From: CAZAGD01 sp049699975
GTDB lineage: Bacteria; Desulfobacterota; SM23-61
Reading direction: 5' to 3'
Assembly (NCBI GenBank): GCA_049699975.1
Contig: JBNAWB010000055.1
Span: 1 to 18,307, forward strand
Length of the DNA stretch: 18,307 nucleotides
Shown here: positions 14,640 through 18,307 of the stretch, piece after piece
Numbering within the stretch: the first letter of the stretch is position 1
Layout: each line of letters begins with the position of its first letter
Notes under the pieces: model-generated
The model's input: only the letters and a program-made list of their open reading frames with translations
Database searches by the model: none
What the model was told of the DNA's origin: nothing
Position numbers and translations under genes: made by a program

Positions 14640-16154
14640 CTATTTTTTAAAGGACATGTCAAAACCAACCAAACGCTCATCTGTACGCGCTTTCCAATTC
14701 AACCTCTCGCTAACTCCGTAAATATCGATCTGCTGGTACGTCCATGCCCAAGGGACTTCTTCTTTGATAATTTTTAGGGCTTCGGAATAAATTTTAAGGC
14801 GCTTTTTCTGATCCATGGTCGTAATCCCTTGGTCGATAAGCTCATCTAATTTAGGGAAGGAGACGTTAGAAAGTAATTTTCCGGTGCGCATTAAGGGAGA
14901 AATAGTAAAATCAGCATCAAAGCTAGTATTTCCCCAGCCTAAAAGGTAGGCCGGGGCGGCATTATGGGAATACATCATGTTCATGTACGTCCCCCACTCG
15001 TGAGTTCTTACTGTAGCATTGATCCCGATCTTTCTTAAATCTCCTGCTACCGCTTCGGCCATTTCTTTGTCCATTAAGTATCTTCCGCTGGGCGAATTAA
15101 TCACAAAGTCAAAGCCCTTCGCGTATCCGGCCTCTGCCAAAAGCTTTTTGGCTTTTTCTGGATTGTACTCGTAAGGCTTGATTGTGGGATCATAACCGAA
15201 ATGTTTGTCTGTTAAAGGTTGGCCAAGCAAAACACCATTACCTTCGAGAACTTTTTTGATATTAGTCTTCATGTCGATCCCCATGGCAATGGCCTGGCGC
15301 ACTCTTTTATCAGCCACGGGGCCACCTTTTAAAGTATCAAAAGCCATGAAAATGACACGCACGCTGGGCACCTTAGAAACAAAGGAGCGTCCTTTCCAAT
15401 CCATAAGCCGAGAAAGATGCGGAGGGATGTTGACGACAATATCCGCCTCCCCAGTTTGCAAAGCAGCAACTCGCGTGGTTGCTTCAGGTATAGGCCGGAA
15501 AATGATCTTCTTTATTTTTGGTGCTCCCCGGAAATATTTTTCATTGGCTTCAAGAAGAATATGATCATCTTTTACCCAGCGCACGAATTTATAGGGCCCT
15601 GTTCCTACCGGGTTTAGGGCAAAGTGCGCTGGTCCCTTTTCTTGGAAGTATTTAACAGGCAGAGGTTGTCCATAAATGCAAAGGATGGCCTCCATTACTG
15701 GATAAGGAGCTTTGGTAATGATGCGAAAAGTGTAATCGTCAATAACTTCCACCCGCTCGATCACCCCCTGAAAAACGGTCTGCCTAAGTTTCTGTTTCGG
15801 ATCAGCCATCCGCTCTAAAGCTAACTTAAAGCAGGCTGCTGTCAAATCTTCCCCATTATGAAATTTTACTCCCTTTCGAATCTTGAATTCCCAAGTAGTA
15901 TCATTAACTAATCTATAAGATTCTGCCAGGAGCTTCTCGGGTTTCATGTTGGGATCTCTTTGTAGCAAAGTATCAAAGAGATGCAGGTGCACATTCCAAG
16001 CCGGAGTTTCCATATGGTTATGCGGGTCCATGGTGGTTGGATCAACGCCCTGGGCAATTACCAGGGTATCTTTATCTCTACTCTCACTGATCCCCAATCC
16101 TATGCCGAAGAAAACAAACGCCAAAACCAATAATCCCCAAGATACCTTCTTCAT
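14640..16154 (-). CDS. Periplasmic substrate-binding protein of a peptide/opine-type ABC importer
   Basis: Family 5 (DppA/OppA-type) solute-binding protein, 504 aa, that delivers peptides, opines, nickel complexes or similar solutes to the two permeases encoded just before it. It has a signal peptide (KK at 2-3, hydrophobic 6-22) and no lipobox cysteine, so it is a free periplasmic protein. Family features are LVIAQGVDPTTMDPH (31-45), WEFKIRKGVKFHNGE (88-102), NPVGTGPYKF (181-190), and LLAEAGY in the second lobe. The ATG follows a perfect aaggaggaatt. The gene comes last in the order permease-permease-binding protein, 87 bp after the second permease, and is followed by a stable hairpin. The ligand is not predictable from sequence; dppA would be an over-precise name. 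Confidence 0.92.
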   Translation of the reverse strand: MKKVSWGLLVLAFVFFGIGLGISESRDKDTLVIAQGVDPTTMDPHNHMETPAWNVHLHLFDTLLQRDPNMKPEKLLAESYRLVNDTTWEFKIRKGVKFHNGEDLTAACFKLALERMADPKQKLRQTVFQGVIERVEVIDDYTFRIITKAPYPVMEAILCIYGQPLPVKYFQEKGPAHFALNPVGTGPYKFVRWVKDDHILLEANEKYFRGAPKIKKIIFRPIPEATTRVAALQTGEADIVVNIPPHLSRLMDWKGRSFVSKVPSVRVIFMAFDTLKGGPVADKRVRQAIAMGIDMKTNIKKVLEGNGVLLGQPLTDKHFGYDPTIKPYEYNPEKAKKLLAEAGYAKGFDFVINSPSGRYLMDKEMAEAVAGDLRKIGINATVRTHEWGTYMNMMYSHNAAPAYLLGWGNTSFDADFTISPLMRTGKLLSNVSFPKLDELIDQGITTMDQKKRLKIYSEALKIIKEEVPWAWTYQQIDIYGVSERLNWKARTDERLVGFDMSFKK

Positions 16155-16241
16155 AAATTCCTCCTTCTTTTATAGTTTTACTTCATAAAAGCCTGATTTA
16201 AATTTCTCGGTGAGTTCTGGCTCCTCTTTAGTTAAAAATTA

Positions 16242-17159
16242 TTATAATTGGGTCAGCCGCGGATCTAAAATGTCCCGCATCCAGTTACCTAAAAGATTAA
16301 TTCCTAAAACAACTAACATAATTACTAATCCAGGAAAAGTAGCCAGCCACCAGGAAGTAAAAAGATACACTCGGCCATCCGCCAACATTCCCCCCCAAGT
16401 AGGCGTAGGCGGCTGAATCCCCAACCCTAAAAAACTCAAGGCTGATTCCATAATGATCATGCGGGCCATTTCTAATGAAATAATAACTATGCAGGGTGGG
16501 ACCACATTAGGAAATAAATGTTTAAAAATGATCCGGCTATTTGATCCACCCAAGGCTTTTATAGAAGTTATGAATTCTTTTTCCCGCAGAGAGAGAACTT
16601 CCGCCCGAATCACGCGGGCATAAATTACCCAGCCGGTGATCCCCATGACGATGATTATATTTTGCAAATTAGGCCCTAAAACAGCAATAATGGCAATAGC
16701 CAATAGGATGAAAGGAAAGGCTAACTGAACATCAGCCAAGCGCATAAAGATATTATCTATTTTCCCACCATAAAATCCGGATAGAAGGCCAATTATGGTG
16801 CCTAAAATAGCGGAAAAGGCCACGGCGGAAGTGCTAATGATCAAGGAAATACGGGCTCCATAAATCAGGCGGCTTAAAATATCTCGGCCCAAATGATCTG
16901 TCCCTAAAATATAGGCCGGATCAGCTCCTTCTTGCCAGAAAGGAGGTAGAAGACGCTTTTCTACATCTTGCAAAATGGGATCATGGGGAGAAATAAGAGG
17001 AGCAAAGATGCTGGCCAAAATCACTCCTAAGACCATAATCAAACCAAAGACTGCCCCTTTATTTTCCAATAATTTGCGCCATATCTTGCGCCACCGCATG
17101 GCCCGGCGTTCTTCGGTAAGAAAATCTAAGGATTTTGCCGCTTGTTCAAAAATTTGCAT
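16242..17159 (-). CDS. ABC transporter permease, DppC/OppC family
   Basis: Inner-membrane subunit of the peptide/opine-type importer, 305 aa, normal length. A cytoplasmic N-terminal stretch (1-34) is followed by the first membrane helix (about 35-56), the family motif GTDHLGRD (86-93) and five further helices. The ATPase-contact EAA loop starts at Glu195 (EFITSIKALGG, then IIFKHLFPN). ALSFLGLGIQPPTPTWG near the C-terminal third is typical of DppC. It starts 12 nt after the first permease with aagagga as ribosome site, so the two permeases are clearly co-transcribed. No ATPase gene is in the window. Confidence 0.94.
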   Translation of the reverse strand: MQIFEQAAKSLDFLTEERRAMRWRKIWRKLLENKGAVFGLIMVLGVILASIFAPLISPHDPILQDVEKRLLPPFWQEGADPAYILGTDHLGRDILSRLIYGARISLIISTSAVAFSAILGTIIGLLSGFYGGKIDNIFMRLADVQLAFPFILLAIAIIAVLGPNLQNIIIVMGITGWVIYARVIRAEVLSLREKEFITSIKALGGSNSRIIFKHLFPNVVPPCIVIISLEMARMIIMESALSFLGLGIQPPTPTWGGMLADGRVYLFTSWWLATFPGLVIMLVVLGINLLGNWMRDILDPRLTQL

Positions 17160-17171
17160 TACCCAATCCTC

Positions 17172-18089
17172 TTATCCCAGCTTCACTCGCGGATCAAGAT
17201 AAGTATAAATTATATCTACCAGGAGGTTTACCAACACGAAAATAGAGGCCAACACAAAAACGGCCGCTTGCACCAGTGGATAATCACGATTATAAATAGC
17301 CTGCACAGCCAGGCGCCCCACGCCCGGCCAAGCAAAGATGGTCTCGGTTATTACTGCTCCTCCTAAAAGCGTCCCCAATTCCATACCTACGATCGTGACC
17401 ACAGGAATAGAGGCATTCTTTAAAGCATGTTTTAAAATAACCATTTGGGGGCTTAAACCTTTAGCCATAGCCGTCTTCATATACTCTTGCCCTAAAACTT
17501 CCAGCATACTGGACCGCATCATACGAGCTGTCCGGGCCATGCTATACATACCTAAAGTAATGGCCGGTAGAACCAAATTCTCGATGCCCCCTCGCCCCGA
17601 AGAAGGAAACCATTGCAAGATCACGGAGAAGATTAAAATGAGCATAACTCCTAACCAGAACACCGGCGTTGATTGGCCTAAGAGCGCGCCAGTCATGCCA
17701 ATATGATCCAATATGGAATTTCTTTTTATAGCTGAAATAATGCCCACGGGGATAGCGATGATGAGGGCTATGGCCAAAGCCGCTAAAGTAAGCTGAATGG
17801 TGGCGGGCATACGTTCTAACACCAAACTCAAAGCGGGCTGATTATGCCGAAAAGACTGCCCAAAATCCCCCCGCAAAGTCCCCTTAAAAAACCTCCAATA
17901 TTGGACGATCAAAGGATCATTAAACCCCATTTCTTGCCGGAATTGGGCGACCTGTTCAGGCGTGGCGTCCATGGGCATAAGTAAAGCCGCTGGATCACCC
18001 GTTAAATGGAGGATAATAAAAACGACTATGGATATGCCGATGAGCACGAAAATAGAATGAAACAGCCGTTTGATAATATAAGTTTTCAA
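17172..18089 (-). CDS. ABC transporter permease, DppB/OppB family
   Basis: Partner permease, 305 aa, first gene of the importer operon. It opens with the characteristic MKTYIIKRLF and first helix (about 9-30). GDFGQS (74-79), WFPSSGRGG (160-168), the EAA loop (EYMKTAMAKGLS, from 202) and the C-terminal DPRVKLG are all canonical for DppB-type permeases. The start is TTG at 18089, preceded by aggtaggga; an ATG alternative would remove the conserved N-terminus. The three-gene set lacks the two ATPases (DppD/DppF) these importers need. They would have to lie upstream of the window as a separate unit or elsewhere in the genome. Confidence 0.93.
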   Translation of the reverse strand: MKTYIIKRLFHSIFVLIGISIVVFIILHLTGDPAALLMPMDATPEQVAQFRQEMGFNDPLIVQYWRFFKGTLRGDFGQSFRHNQPALSLVLERMPATIQLTLAALAIALIIAIPVGIISAIKRNSILDHIGMTGALLGQSTPVFWLGVMLILIFSVILQWFPSSGRGGIENLVLPAITLGMYSMARTARMMRSSMLEVLGQEYMKTAMAKGLSPQMVILKHALKNASIPVVTIVGMELGTLLGGAVITETIFAWPGVGRLAVQAIYNRDYPLVQAAVFVLASIFVLVNLLVDIIYTYLDPRVKLG

Positions 18090-18161
18090 ATTCCCTACCT
18101 ATTTATTAAAAATTGGCCATTTATTCTTATTACCACAATTTTTATAAAAAATTAAGGATTT

Positions 18162-18190
18162 TATATAACATAAAATTTTTGGCCAAGCAA
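18162..18190 (-). promoter_or_regulatory. Likely promoter of the ABC importer operon
   Basis: Read on the - strand, TTGCTT (18185-18190) and TATATA (18162-18167) are 17 bp apart. The expected start, near 18155, leaves a leader of about 65 nt before the TTG start of the first permease. The region 18106-18180 is strongly AT-rich, so other -10-like sequences exist and the call is moderate. Confidence 0.45.
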
Positions 18191-18262
18191 TGGTGAAAAA
18201 ACTTGACCGGTAATGCCTCACTGAAGGGTGGGATTATTAGAGGAATTTTTATTTTTGTAAGT

Positions 18263-18285
18263 GCCCGAGGCAGGCCGGAGGCAGG
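18263..18285 (+). repeat. GC-rich gaggcaggcc-type repeat
   Basis: The 14-mer gcccgaggcaggcc (18263-18276) is identical to 3653-3666. The continuing bases ggaggcaggc resemble the other copies. It lies in the non-coding region upstream of the ABC operon promoter. Apart from this repeat and the AT-rich promoter region I see nothing in 18090-18307. Confidence 0.6.
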
Positions 18286-18307
18286 CATGAATGAAGAAGC
18301 ATCGGCG

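Noticed and set aside
16167..16191. Inverted repeat cttttat/ataaaag between the second permease and the binding-protein gene
   Set aside because: Seven A/T-rich pairs around an 11-nt loop are too weak to call a terminator or regulator, and the arm borders the ribosome site only loosely.

Overview
The window looks like ordinary chromosome from an uncultivated Gram-negative bacterium. Outer-membrane biology is implied by LolA, by a periplasmic solute-binding protein without a lipobox, and by PlsC. Two gene neighbourhoods, tmk-holB-ricT-metG and ftsK-lolA-rimO, resemble Desulfobacterota (former Deltaproteobacteria) more than Gammaproteobacteria or Firmicutes. That placement is an inference from gene content and order only. 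Base composition is moderate, and the intergenic regions carry dispersed repeats of types common in subsurface and sediment genomes.

Left part (1-4986, + strand): a zinc-dependent medium-chain dehydrogenase is followed by tctB and tctA, the membrane subunits of a tripartite tricarboxylate transporter (TTT). A 573-bp repeat-filled spacer follows, then tctC, the periplasmic binding protein, under its own strong promoter. The same 16-base sequence sits 15-16 bp upstream of the -35 box of both the dehydrogenase operon and tctC. A 15-bp perfect inverted repeat enclosing a second dispersed repeat, and then a strong intrinsic terminator, close this part.

Middle (5025-9464, + strand): a compact housekeeping operon holds tmk (thymidylate kinase), holB (DNA polymerase III delta prime), ricT (PSP1 family) and metG (methionyl-tRNA synthetase with a C-terminal tRNA-binding domain). 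Its genes are 2 nt apart or overlap by ATGA. The predicted promoter places the transcript start only about 6-7 nt before the tmk ATG, so the mRNA may be nearly leaderless.

Right part (9468-18307, all - strand, read from right to left): a peptide/opine-type ABC importer comes first (two permeases, then the family 5 binding protein; no ATPase gene in the window). A 3' hairpin follows, then plsC, ftsK, lolA and rimO. The last gene runs convergently into metG with only 3 nt between the stop codons.

I found no RNA gene, CRISPR array, intact insertion sequence, defence system or phage gene. I see no clearly new multi-gene system. The most interesting signals are non-coding: the shared 16-mer upstream of the two TTT promoters, the related palindromic repeats in the tctA-tctC spacer, the nested inverted repeat after tctC, and the short tmk leader.
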